From NCBI GenBank assembly GCA_032207245.1, contig CM063508.1:117083286-117147285 (forward strand): a stretch of 64,000 nt of DNA, in the 5' to 3' direction. The DNA is from Pardosa pseudoannulata. Its lineage: Eukaryota; Arthropoda; Arachnida; Araneae; Lycosidae. A model generated the notes under the pieces. The model worked only from the letters and a program-made list of their open reading frames with translations, had not been told where the DNA came from and did no database searches. Made by a program: the position numbers and the translations under genes. Shown piece after piece: positions 46,753-57,326 of this stretch. Positions within the stretch are counted from its first letter, which is position 1. Every line of letters begins with the position of its first letter.

Positions 46753-48677
46753 CAAGAACAGCACCGAAAATAGGTAGAGGACTTTATAGGATTATTGTCA
46801 GAGTTTAAGCCTTCTTTAAGTATTGAGCAATGTATAACCAGATATATATGACTAAATACCCTTTTGTTAAATTTTATAAGTCGATTATCTGCCATAAAAT
46901 TCACCCGAGTTCGAAGTTGACGATCTTTTGGTCAAATACTATGGGTTCTGTTCCCACTTTAAAATAATTTTAATTGAATTTAAGATTAACTCAGGTTTTT
47001 TTCTTTGATTTTATTTAATTTCCAAGTTCTACTAAATTGTTCCCCAAAAGGGTGTTAAAAACACCCAGTCCCTCTTTAAAAAAAAAAAAAAGAGGGAAGA
47101 TATGCTGTTTTCTTCATTCTGCTCCATTTTTTGATAAATAAACATTCGCATCATACTTCATTGGGCATTTTGATTACTTATCTCTGACGTACTAGATAAA
47201 TCTTCCTCAATTTATTTTGTAACCTACATTTTGCTAATTATTCCCTTGTTTGTAATTTATTATTTAACATGAATAACTGTATTTCTTACTTTGAACTAAG
47301 TAGACCTTTTATTTTTAAACATAAAAATAAGATGATTTAAGCGGAATAATAAATTAATTGAACGGAGAGTTGTTAAAAATATTCCAGTACTATCGCACTT
47401 ATTTATTCAGTCGTCTAAACTACGAATAAGTAATATGGGATATCGAGTGTATTCCCATCCCCATTTCATATGTTTATTGATAATTTATGAAAGTAATTAC
47501 CTAGTTAAACAGTTAAAAGAAAGATTTATGCTTAAAATTTAGGTAATATAATAAATGCATAATAAAACATTTCCATAAGATGTGACTTTATTTTCCATTT
47601 ATTTCACGTACGGAATCTTTTATTATTTACAAGTAGTTAATGTGTTATTGAATAGGTTCGGCTTTATTGAATCTATTTTTCAACACTCAATATTGAAAAT
47701 TATCTTTATTTACATTACATAAATTATTAATATTTTCACTAAGTTGAATTAGATTGTTATTGGATACTGCTTGACGGTTTGGATTGGCTCTAAGATATTT
47801 CCAAATGCATCAACTTGAAGTTAATATCTGGTTGTAAGATTTATTGGGCATCATTACTTCTAGAGTGACGTGAATCGTAATTACGATAAGTATGTGTGTC
47901 AGCAGACAGAAAATAATCATCCTTTAGTTTTTCTGTAAGAAAGGAGAAAGCAAGCATAATACGTTCAGTTCTTTTTCTACTTTTGCCTTACTTTATATTA
48001 TCATTGTTGGTTTTGTATTTATTGCTAGGTTCTAGCACAACGGTTTGTTTTGCTGCTAGTATAATTTGTTCTGTTTCTTTTACGGAAGTGTAAGATTTTA
48101 CTTCGGCTTAGTAAAAATGTTCTTTATGTTGACTATCTTTATTCAGAAATTCTTTGACTCAAGCAGCTTAACATTTGTATGTCAGTCATCATGAAAAACA
48201 AACAAATGAATTAGAGAAAGATTAAATGATTCAGAAGACATATTAGAGATAATCTTGTTTTGTAAATTTACCTATTTCTTATACAATAAAACCTCGTTAA
48301 GGCGAATTTTGAAGGACCATTACAATTTTTTTTTTGTGTTAACCGTAGTTCGTATTAACAGTGATGCAAAAAGATATTAAAAATCGAAAAATTAAAAAAA
48401 AGAGCTCATACAAAACAACACCATGAAAATCTTTTAATGAAAACGTACTACAACTTTCCTCCACCTAGAGACGTGACCACCTGCACAGTATTATGTGGCC
48501 TGGGGAATGAAATCTGTTTCGCATTGATAACACTCATCTCCAGAAAAGGAAAAAATTATAAAGCCCTTAGAAAAAAGTACGAAGTAATTGGGATGATAAC
48601 GATATTATTAATCCTTTTTAAGGTACTAACATACTGAGCTAATTGAATGCTCATGGTAACGATAAATTTGCGATAGA
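46753..48677. other. Unannotated AT-rich sequence
   Basis: No supported gene across almost 2 kb. 'aataaaacctcgttaaggcg' near 48286 resembles the end of a pogo-type element, without a partner. A 66-codon frame at 48437-48637 has no homolog I can name. Confidence 0.5.
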
Positions 48678-48686
48678 TATAATTCC

Positions 48687-48850
48687 AGCACGGTTTGGAC
48701 GCTACGGTCTACTGTTTTGGTACACGAAGGATAATGACACGACCTACTGTTTAAGCCGATTCTGAAAGGCTACGAATATCCATGCCATCAGCAGGATTCG
48801 AACCTGCAAACTCATTCACCGAAGTGCTCTACCATTTGGCCATTGTTCGG
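48687..48850 (-). repeat. SINE-1 with 9-bp target duplication
   Basis: A minus-strand copy with B-box-like AGGTTCGAATCCTGC and an ACAGTAGACCGTAGCGTCC tail. TATAATTCC flanks both sides (48678-48686, 48851-48859). Confidence 0.9.
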
Positions 48851-49113
48851 TATAATTCCCATATGATCATTATAGAAAAACTTTACCTATGTTACCTAAC
48901 CATTCCGCTATGTTAGGTCCGCTCCTACTCAGGGACTCAGTTAAACTCTTATTTCTAATTACTTTCTGGTCTGAGTTATTTTAACAATATAGTCATTAAT
49001 ATAAGGAACGAAAAATACCTCGATTATAGAAGCTCCAGTAAGATTAATTCTTTACAAGGGGATTTACGGTATATCGTCCAGTTGGCGCGATATTGCCTAA
49101 TTGGCGGTTTTTG

Positions 49114-49476
49114 TCGCCAAAATTACAAAGTTGGCGACGGTTTTGGCCATTTTTGGGGGTCTGGTATGTTTTAGATGTTTCCATATTCAGTAAGGGCTTT
49201 ATCGTTCTTCAGTCCTGTAAGAGGAACCTACAAGTTGTTTAATGAGTTCAGTTGCAACCAGATGTTAGTGCAGAAAAGTCATTTCTATTAAATCGTGTTG
49301 CCAAAATCCCCAAGTTGGAGACGGTTTTTAACCATTTTTTGGGTCTGGTATGTTTTAGATGTTTCCATATCCAACTGCTGGATCGCTCTGTTAGAGCGAT
49401 CCAGCTGACATCAAAGCTGTTTAAGCAGTTCAGTTGCAATCAGAGAGTCGTGCAGAAGAGACATGTTCTAGGATTT
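49114..49476. repeat. 181-bp tandem duplication
   Basis: Copies at 49114-49295 and 49296-49476 share 'gttgg.gacggttttt', 'gggtctggtatgttttagatg', 'tttccatat' and 'ttcagttgcaa'. The second carries a perfect palindrome (49378-49404). Confidence 0.9.
49378..49404. repeat. Perfect 12-bp-arm palindrome
   Basis: CTGGATCGCTCT, 3-nt loop, AGAGCGATCCAG. It is present only in copy 2 of the 181-bp duplication, where copy 1 has unrelated sequence. Confidence 0.9.
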
Positions 49477-50225
49477 GTCTAGTTTGGGGTCTAGATACGC
49501 CAGCCACTCCTGTTGTACTGTAGTATATTGTGTTCTTGTATTGAACTAGGATTATATCTCCTGATTAGTAATACTAATCTGTATTACTGCTTATGCAAGA
49601 ATTTTAATGAATTTCTGTCCATTTATTCCGGAATCCCGTAAGCACGCAGACCTATATATAAAGTTTTAACCTTCAAGTTTTATCTAGGTTATTCCGTTGA
49701 TTTGCAGCTGCAAACACTTCACATTCTTAAAGGCTTTGTTTTTAAATTGAAGTTTTATAGATATTATATGGATCCTATGGACCCTATGAGCTGACTTACG
49801 TGGACCTTATGGACAGAGACCCATGAGGATCTTTACGTTAATATTTTTTTTTAAAAATGCACTAAAGGTTTATAGCTCAAATTTTTTTAGAAATTCCAAA
49901 TTAATTTTATTCATAATATAGAAGCTATCTATTAATTAAGATTTGATGAAAAATTAGTGAAAAAGCAAGTTTAAAAGTTTTTAAAAAGTTCCTAAAAAAT
50001 CTGTTTTATATAAAACTTGAAAATTTGTCAGAATAATTTAATAGCTTAATAAAGTGATATTTAGTTGTAAGGGTAACGAAAAGTTCAAGTTAGATACAAT
50101 TCCCACCAGAACGTTACAGAAAAGCTTTACATACAGAAACACACAATTTAGAACCGATTCTTCTATGTCACTATTAACACAGAAGACTCAGCCCATTCAT
50201 AATGTGGAAATTGCCAACAAATTAG
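49477..50225. repeat. AT-rich sequence with a dispersed repeat
   Basis: 49672-49770 resembles 52672-52765: 'tt.cagctgcaaacacttcac', 'cttaaaggctttgttttta', 'gaagttttatagatatt'. Nothing else is recognised. Confidence 0.6.
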
Positions 50226-52416
50226 CACATTGACGGACAGTAGGAACAAGTGAAGTTCGAAAATTAACACTATATGCTTTTGTAATTTTTAGAATATTAG
50301 AAGAATAGTTTTACTCTTTCTGCTTAAATAAACTTAATTTTGATTAATTCAGCACCTTTAATTAAGTTGCGGCTATAACCGCCATGTCGCCAGCGGACTC
50401 TAGACACTAAGTAATTGGACGATGACGGCTATAACAGCAAAAATCTAAAAACGTAAATGACAGGTGTAATGACTCAAATAAGCAATTTTTTATGTACAAC
50501 AAAGTATTTGTGGGAGTTTTACAAGAAATGTTCGTTCATAATCAAACAAAAATAAATAAACGACAAAAAATGTATTATAATTTTATAATTATTACACATG
50601 ATTTTAGGTATGGAAAACGAACAGGTGGTAAACGAAATTCAACCTAAAAAATTGTTTTCAAAGCATGACACTAGGCTTCTACTTGTACGCCGATAAAAAT
50701 AAATTTAATTTTCATTAATTCAGCCTCTTTAATTAGGTTGCGGCTATAACCGTCATGGCGCCAGCGGACTCTAGACATGTTAGTACGGGACGATGGCGGC
50801 TATAACAGCAAATATTTAAAACCGTAAATTACAGGTTTAATGACTCAAATAGTGGCTTTTTGTGTGCAACAAAGTATTTTGGGTCGTTTTACATGAAATG
50901 TTAGTTTATAATCAAACAAAAATAAATAAATGTCAAAAAATTATTATAATTATTACACACTAGCATATAGCCCGTCATATGACGGGATCAGTAAAATTTT
51001 AAATTTTTCAGAATTGTAAAGTACCCTATGAGGCAGGTAAAAAAAATGGTTTATTTTTTGGCTGAGAATTATCTTTGAACAAAGATAATCAATTAAAATT
51101 ATCACATGTCTACCTAATCTATTATTTAAGCCAAATATAAAAGAAAATTATTTACGTAATTCTAAGTTCAGTGATAAAACGTATGAAAATAATGCAGACT
51201 TTATTTAAATAATCTAAAATAAAGGATTGAGATGGTTAAAGTAATAACGTCATAGAAGCTAGTAAAAAACTGTTATTTTTATGTTTCTTAAAATTTGTTA
51301 TTATTATGTGATAAATTAGGGCTTGATATAATGGCATTAAACTCTTAAAAAGGGGGACGGGGTGGATTTCGAACATTTCAAAGATGAATAACAGTATTTT
51401 TTGTTGTGATACGAAGCTTATAATGATACCAATTTATTTTAGAATCGAATCTATAGTTTAGAAAAAGATGAACTTGACTCGCTTTGAATTTTGCTAACCC
51501 TAACTCATCAAAAATCTAATATGGATGTTCTATCCAATCCAGGTTCAACCGCTTCATAAATTGGAGGACAGACGGACAGATAACTTAGGCTGTTAATACA
51601 TTACGAGAAGAAAGTTTAAGGACACAAAACATGAAGTGCTTATGTGGCCAGGGGCATCCGTACAACAATACGTGAATTTAATAAAATAAAAATAATAAAA
51701 AATCATAAAAAGTTGAAAAAATAGGAAACATTTATTTTAAAAATAATAAAACAACTTTAGTAATAAGAATTTAAAAGATAAAGCAGAACATATTAAATTA
51801 GACATTCAGGGAATTTTGGCTGCGTGAGTTACAAAACCGTTACCCCGAGAAGTACGACAATCAATTGGGCAGACACTCTACTGAACTTGCCAAGCTCTCA
51901 TACGTGTCTAAGGAACTAATTAGAGTATATGAGGTCGAGTAAAAACAGTCCAGTTTAACTATTACTCTCTATCCTGTCAAGAATGAATTTAGTATAGAAT
52001 AAAGGGATAAATAAGGCTTCAAATAATAGCATTAAAAGCTCGAAAAGTGTGGATGGGGTGAATTTCGAACTCGCTTTGAATTTTCCTAACCCTAACTCAT
52101 AAAAAATTCAATATGGATGCCTGTATCCATTCCAGGTACAACCGCTTCAGAAATTCGCGGACAGACAACTTAGGCTATTATTATATAGGGGATTATATTT
52201 GGTGTGGAAAACGAACAGTTGGAAAATGAAATTCAACCTAAAAAATTGTTCCCAAAACATGACACTAAGCTTCTACTTGTACTCCGGTAAATGGACATTT
52301 GCGTCGCTATGGCCGTAGTGTCTAAAAACAACCGTTTCGTTTTGGACGGCTATTGCCATCATGCCACAAAGTGAACTTCGCTTTGACGGCTATAGACTCA
52401 AGTATCAGTCAATGTG
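50226..52416. mobile_element. TTAA element family D containing a tandem duplication and a Helitron
   Basis: The left end TTAG|CACATTGACGGACA and the right end (reverse complement) TTAA|CACATTGACTGATA share nine terminal bases with TTAA-type flanks (50222-50225 mutated, 52417-52420). Inside is a 371-bp tandem duplication anchored on 'gcggctataaccg(c/t)catg' at 50369 and 50740. The second copy is interrupted by the Helitron at 50960-52193 and resumes at 52194. The order of events is therefore element insertion, duplication, Helitron insertion. No transposase frame remains. Confidence 0.6.
50960..52193 (-). mobile_element. Helitron, 1234 bp, with two 5'-like ends
   Basis: On the minus strand the 5' end is TCCCCTATATAATAATAGCC (ending at 52193). 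The 3' end has the palindrome CCCGTCATATGACGGG followed by CTATATGCTAG at 50960. Host A (50959) and T (52194) flank it. Copy 1 of the surrounding 371-bp duplication shows the uninterrupted site. A second, worn 5'-like end ('gataacttaggctgttaata') lies near 51580-51598, so the element is a roughly 640-bp Helitron extended at its 5' side by about 600 bp that itself ends in another Helitron 5' end. No protein encoded. Confidence 0.92.
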
Positions 52417-52868
52417 TTAATATTTAATGAAAAGTTATTGAACCATGCAAATTTTAAAGTTTAAAAAGAATCCTGCATAAAAAAACAAGATATGTTTTAC
52501 ATAAAATTTTAAATAAACTTAAATAAAAATTTGCCCAAATAACTTTCAAAGGTCTAAATGCGTATTTTATTTGTAATTAAATGATTATAAAAATTTGCAT
52601 CTGTGTGATTGATTTCATAATACATATTTGTACTAAAAGTAACACCATAAGGTCTGCAATAAGTTTCAAGTTTTTTCCAGTTTATTCCGCTGATTCGCAG
52701 CTGCAAACATTTCATACTCTTAAAGTCTTTGTTTTTATATAGAAGTTTTATAGATATTTTCTTAACCAATAAAAGCGAGAATTTTAGATATCAGACTTAA
52801 AAATTGACTCCAACAGAGATTCGGGTTTAAATCTCTTCGACAGAACTGGCAAACCGAGTGACTCTCGC
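52417..52868. repeat. AT-rich sequence with a dispersed repeat
   Basis: 52672-52765 matches 49672-49770 in the same orientation. No gene; the 71-codon minus frame (52554-52769) overlaps the repeat. Confidence 0.6.
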
Positions 52869-52872
52869 TTAA

Positions 52873-53908
<1,036 letters not shown>

Positions 53909-53912
53909 TTAA

Positions 53913-54717
53913 AGGTTTTTACCGCAAAGTGTTAAGCAGTTATTCAAAATAAAATCAGTTCCTGAAAGAGTAAGTTATCGGTTACTATCTCATAATCACC
54001 GCGAAAAACATACGCGTCCTTGTGGTTTACGTCGCATCTTCCAGTCCAGAATACTGTATCTATTATTGACCCTCTTTTTTTCGTCCAAGTGAAAACGATC
54101 TTTGGATTTCTGCCAAGAAGAAAATCAGAAAATAATACACAAATATTTCATAGAGAAAAGAAATGTCTTTTCCAAAAGCTACTTTACGTTTATCTTTAAT
54201 TTCAATCTCAAACTCAGACGTGCTTCTGCTATCACAAGGATTTATAAAATCTGGAAGTGTTTAAAAAGACAATTAGTTTAAAAAATATATAATAGTAATG
54301 ATTCTTTCAAAATTGATCGTAAGCGTCTTATGGTAGAGGATTTGGGTTTCAGACTCAAATCTTAGAAGACATACGTAAGCAATATGTAATATACCAATAT
54401 GCAATACGTAAATATGTAACACAATACAACAGCAATACGTAATATACCAATACTGGTTTCTGACTTATAACACTATTTTACTTGCACATGTAAAATAAGC
54501 AAAAAAAAAAATTTTTTTTTTCGTTTCCAAATATTTGGTAAAATATCGAGTATTTTTTTATACTTACTGATAATATTGTCAGAGTAAAAATAAAATTAAT
54601 GTAAAACTAAATTTTTATATTTACGAACACACTCAGACATTCTAGAATGTAATGCATTAAAATCTACGATCTACTATTAAACTCAAATAGTTTTTCAATT
54701 ATTCTTTTATTTTATTA
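53913..54717. other. Unannotated AT-rich sequence
   Basis: No gene. Near 54370-54450 'aatatgcaatacgtaatatacc' type words repeat a few times. Nothing else. Confidence 0.5.
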
Positions 54718-54939
54718 CTAGCATATAACCCATCATATGACGGGATCAGTAAAATTTTTAATTTTCCAGAATTGTAAAGTACCCTATGAGGCAGGTAAAA
54801 AAAAATGGAATGTTTTTTGGTTGAGAATAATTTGGTTGAAATCATTTAGAAAGATAATTCAAAGTTTTCTTAGCTAAGTCAACATTATCGTTAAGTTCTT
54901 CCCCATTTTCTTTGCAACAGTAATTAATGGAAATAAAGG

Positions 54940-55112
54940 TTTGGTTAGGAGCACTACGGTCTACTTTTTGCAACACAAGGGCTAATGAGACCGGGACCTA
55001 CTGCTTAAAGCCGATTCCGAACGGCTACGAACATCCATGCCATAGTGGGATTCGAACCCACGAACACCGGATCCCAAGGCCAGCACCCTAACCAATCGGC
55101 CATTGTTCGGCT
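54940..55112 (-). repeat. SINE-1 with perfect 12-bp target duplication, inside the Helitron
   Basis: The clearest full-length copy: head GCCGAACAATGGCCGATTGG, B box GGGTTCGAATCCC, CATGGATGTTCGTAGCCG, GCTTTAAGCAGTAGGTCCCG, CATTAGCCC tail and CCAAACC end. TGGAAATAAAGG is duplicated exactly (54928-54939, 55113-55124), so the SINE landed after the Helitron and fairly recently. Confidence 0.95.
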
Positions 55113-55287
55113 TGGAAATAAAGGAATGAAACTATTATTTCCACTATACCATGGAAAATTAGTTGTTAATACCGGTGATAAAATTTTAGTGCAACAAAAA
55201 ATAATGATTAAATTTAAAATTATTACATGTGTACCTAATCTATTATTTAAGTCAAATATAAAAGAAAATTATTTACGTAATATCTAA

Positions 55288-55341
55288 TATATAATATATT
55301 ATCCCCCGTATGGCGAAAGCTGGGTCGGGTGTAGAAGTTAC
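55288..55341. other. 54-bp GC-richer insertion with 15-bp flanking repeat
   Basis: TTACGTAATATCTAA occurs at 55273-55287 and 55342-55356, bracketing 54 bp that include 'cccccgtatggcgaaagctg' and 'ggtcgggtgtag'. Related Helitrons lack it at this point. The pattern fits a small insertion with target duplication or a repair insertion; origin unknown. Confidence 0.5.
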
Positions 55342-55392
55342 TTACGTAATATCTAAATTCAGTGATAAAACGTATGAAAATAATGCAAACGA

Positions 55393-56284
55393 TCCCTTAT
55401 ATAATAATAGCCTAAGTTATCTGTCCGCCAATTTATGAAGCGGTTGGACCTGGAATGGATATAGGCATCCATTCAAAGCAAATAAAGTTTATCTTCTCCT
55501 AAACTATCGATCCGATTCTAAAATAAATTTGTATAAATATGCTACATATCACAGCAAAAAATACTGTCGTCTTTAAAACGTTCGAAATCCACCCCTTCGC
55601 CACTTTTCGAGAGTTTAATGCCGTTATTTCAAGCCCTATTTTCCCCGGTTAAGAGCAGGCGATTAAATTTAACCATTTATCACTTAATAAATAGGAAAAA
55701 TAACAATTTTTTCTAGCATTGTGACGTCATTCCTTTAACCATCTCATTGAATCATTTCATATTTTACACTATTTAAATATCGTCTACACTATTATAATAT
55801 CTTTTATCACTGAACTTAGATATTACGTAAATGATTTTCTTTTATATTTGGCTTAAATAATAGATTAAATACATATGTGATAATTTTAAATTTAATCATC
55901 GATTATTTTTTGTTGCGATGAAAATTTTATCACCGGTATTAACAACAAATTCTTTTCGTATAAGTCTAGGGTCTATTTCACGGACTACTAAATATCTAAC
56001 TTTTAATTTATATATATATTTCGAAATTAAGAAGTTTGTTCGTTTGTGTGTTTATTTGTTATACATAACCACACGGTTTGACTAAATGAATTCAATGTGA
56101 TTCTAAACTGCATTACAGGATCTGGAGACTCTAGAGGAGTATGACGATAAATAAATTATTGAGAGTGAACCAGATAGTTCTCAGCCAAAAAACAAACCAT
56201 TTTTTACATGCCTCATTGGGCACTTAACAGTTCTGGAATATTAAAAATTTTACTAATCCCGTCATATGATGGGCTATATGCTAG
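55393..56284 (+). mobile_element. Non-autonomous Helitron nested in the minus-strand Helitron
   Basis: 892 bp from TCCCTTATATAATAATAGCC to the palindrome CCCGTCATATGATGGG and CTATATGCTAG, between A (55392) and T (56285). The flanks 'tatgaaaataatgcaaacga' and 'tatttaaataatttaaaataag' join into a stretch that is continuous in the related Helitron at 51180-51225, which proves both borders. The interior contains 'gttatacataaccacacgg' and other non-coding sequence. Confidence 0.95.
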
Positions 56285-56570
56285 TATTTAAATAATTTAA
56301 AATAAGAGATTTGAAAATTTTTTTTTAATTTTACAACTCTTCTTCAACCTCCACTCAAAATACAGTTTCTTTTAAGTCAAAGAGTTTTTTGCTGGATGAG
56401 ATCCCGCCTACCCTCCCTCATCCCTTTGGACTAACTTTCTCTTGGTATTTTCCAATTTTTTTGTGAATTTATTTCTATTAACAATTAAATTTCGTTATTA
56501 TCGATGTTATTTTCATTACTCATTCGTTCCATTTCCTCTTTCGCTGCAAGATTACATGGTCTTGTACCAA

Positions 56571-56879
56571 CTAAATTTGTACAATTGGTTTTAATGCTTC
56601 AAGTCTTATGCTTTGCAATGATCGAGCGCGACTTAAAATGACATATGCTAAGCCTTTACAATTCCAAAGGTTTGATAAATAGGCTACTTCTCTATTTAGG
56701 GTGCTACCTTGCATTTTATGACCGGTTGAGGTCCATGAGAGAACAAGCGGAAGCATATATCTTTCGGCTATAGAATTTCCACTCGCATCGAATTCTTTAA
56801 TGGCTGGATAAATTACATGTTCTCCAACACAATTTTTCCTCAAAATGTTGTTTTTGTTTATGTATCAATTTGTTGAGTT
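56571..56879 (-). pseudogene. Helitron Pif1-type helicase, C-terminal fragment
   Basis: About 100 residues in one minus-strand frame, ending at TAG (56571). Starting after a stop near 56879 they read INKNNILRKNCVGEHVIYPA, then IKEFDASGNSIAERY, LPLVLSWTSTGHKMQGSTL, NREVAYLSNLWNCKGLAYVI and LSRARSLQSIRLEALKP. 'LPL.LSW..T.HK.QGSTL' is helicase motif V/Va and 'GLAYVILSRARSL' is motif VI of the Pif1/RecD-like SF1B helicases found in Helitrons, which unwind DNA during rolling-circle transposition. Walker A and B, the Rep nuclease (HUH) and all upstream parts are missing. The usual T-I-H-K-S-Q is T-G-H-K-M-Q here. A dead fragment. Confidence 0.85.
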
Positions 56880-57326
56880 ACGATCCCCTCGCCAGATTTC
56901 AAACGCCACGCTGCAAGCACGCCACGCACGCAAGCTGCAAGCACGCCAATTTCGCCAAATGTGGTTGAAGCACCAACAAGATCCATGATTAGAAACAGGA
57001 GAGTGGGCTAAGAAGAGGAGTTGAATAAGAAATGATTCAATGAGGTGGTTAAAGAAATGACGTCACAATACTAGGAAAAAAAAGTTATTTTTTATAATTA
57101 TTATGTGACAAATTGATAAATTTAATCGCCTGCTCTTAAACGAGGAAAATAGAGCTTGAAATAATGGCATTAAAAGCTAGAAAAGGGAGGAAGGGGTGGA
57201 TTTCAAACGTCACTAACCCTAACTTATCAAGGATCCATATGGATGCCTGTATCCATTCCAGGTACAACCGCTTCATAAATTCGAGGACAGACGGACAGAT
57301 AACTTAGACTATTATTATACAGGGGA

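Larger units (their letters stand above)
54718..57326 (-). mobile_element. Helitron with Pif1-type helicase remnant, 2.6 kb, containing nested insertions
   Basis: On the minus strand the 5' end TCCCCTGTATAATAATAGTC ends at 57326. The 3' end, with palindrome CCCGTCATATGATGGG and then TTATATGCTAG, is at 54718. Host A (54717) and T (57327) flank it. It carries the last part of a Pif1-family helicase (56571-56879), so it derives from an autonomous Helitron. It is interrupted by a plus-strand Helitron (55393-56284), a SINE-1 (54940-55112) and a 54-bp insertion (55288-55341). Without these it would be about 1.5 kb. Confidence 0.85.
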
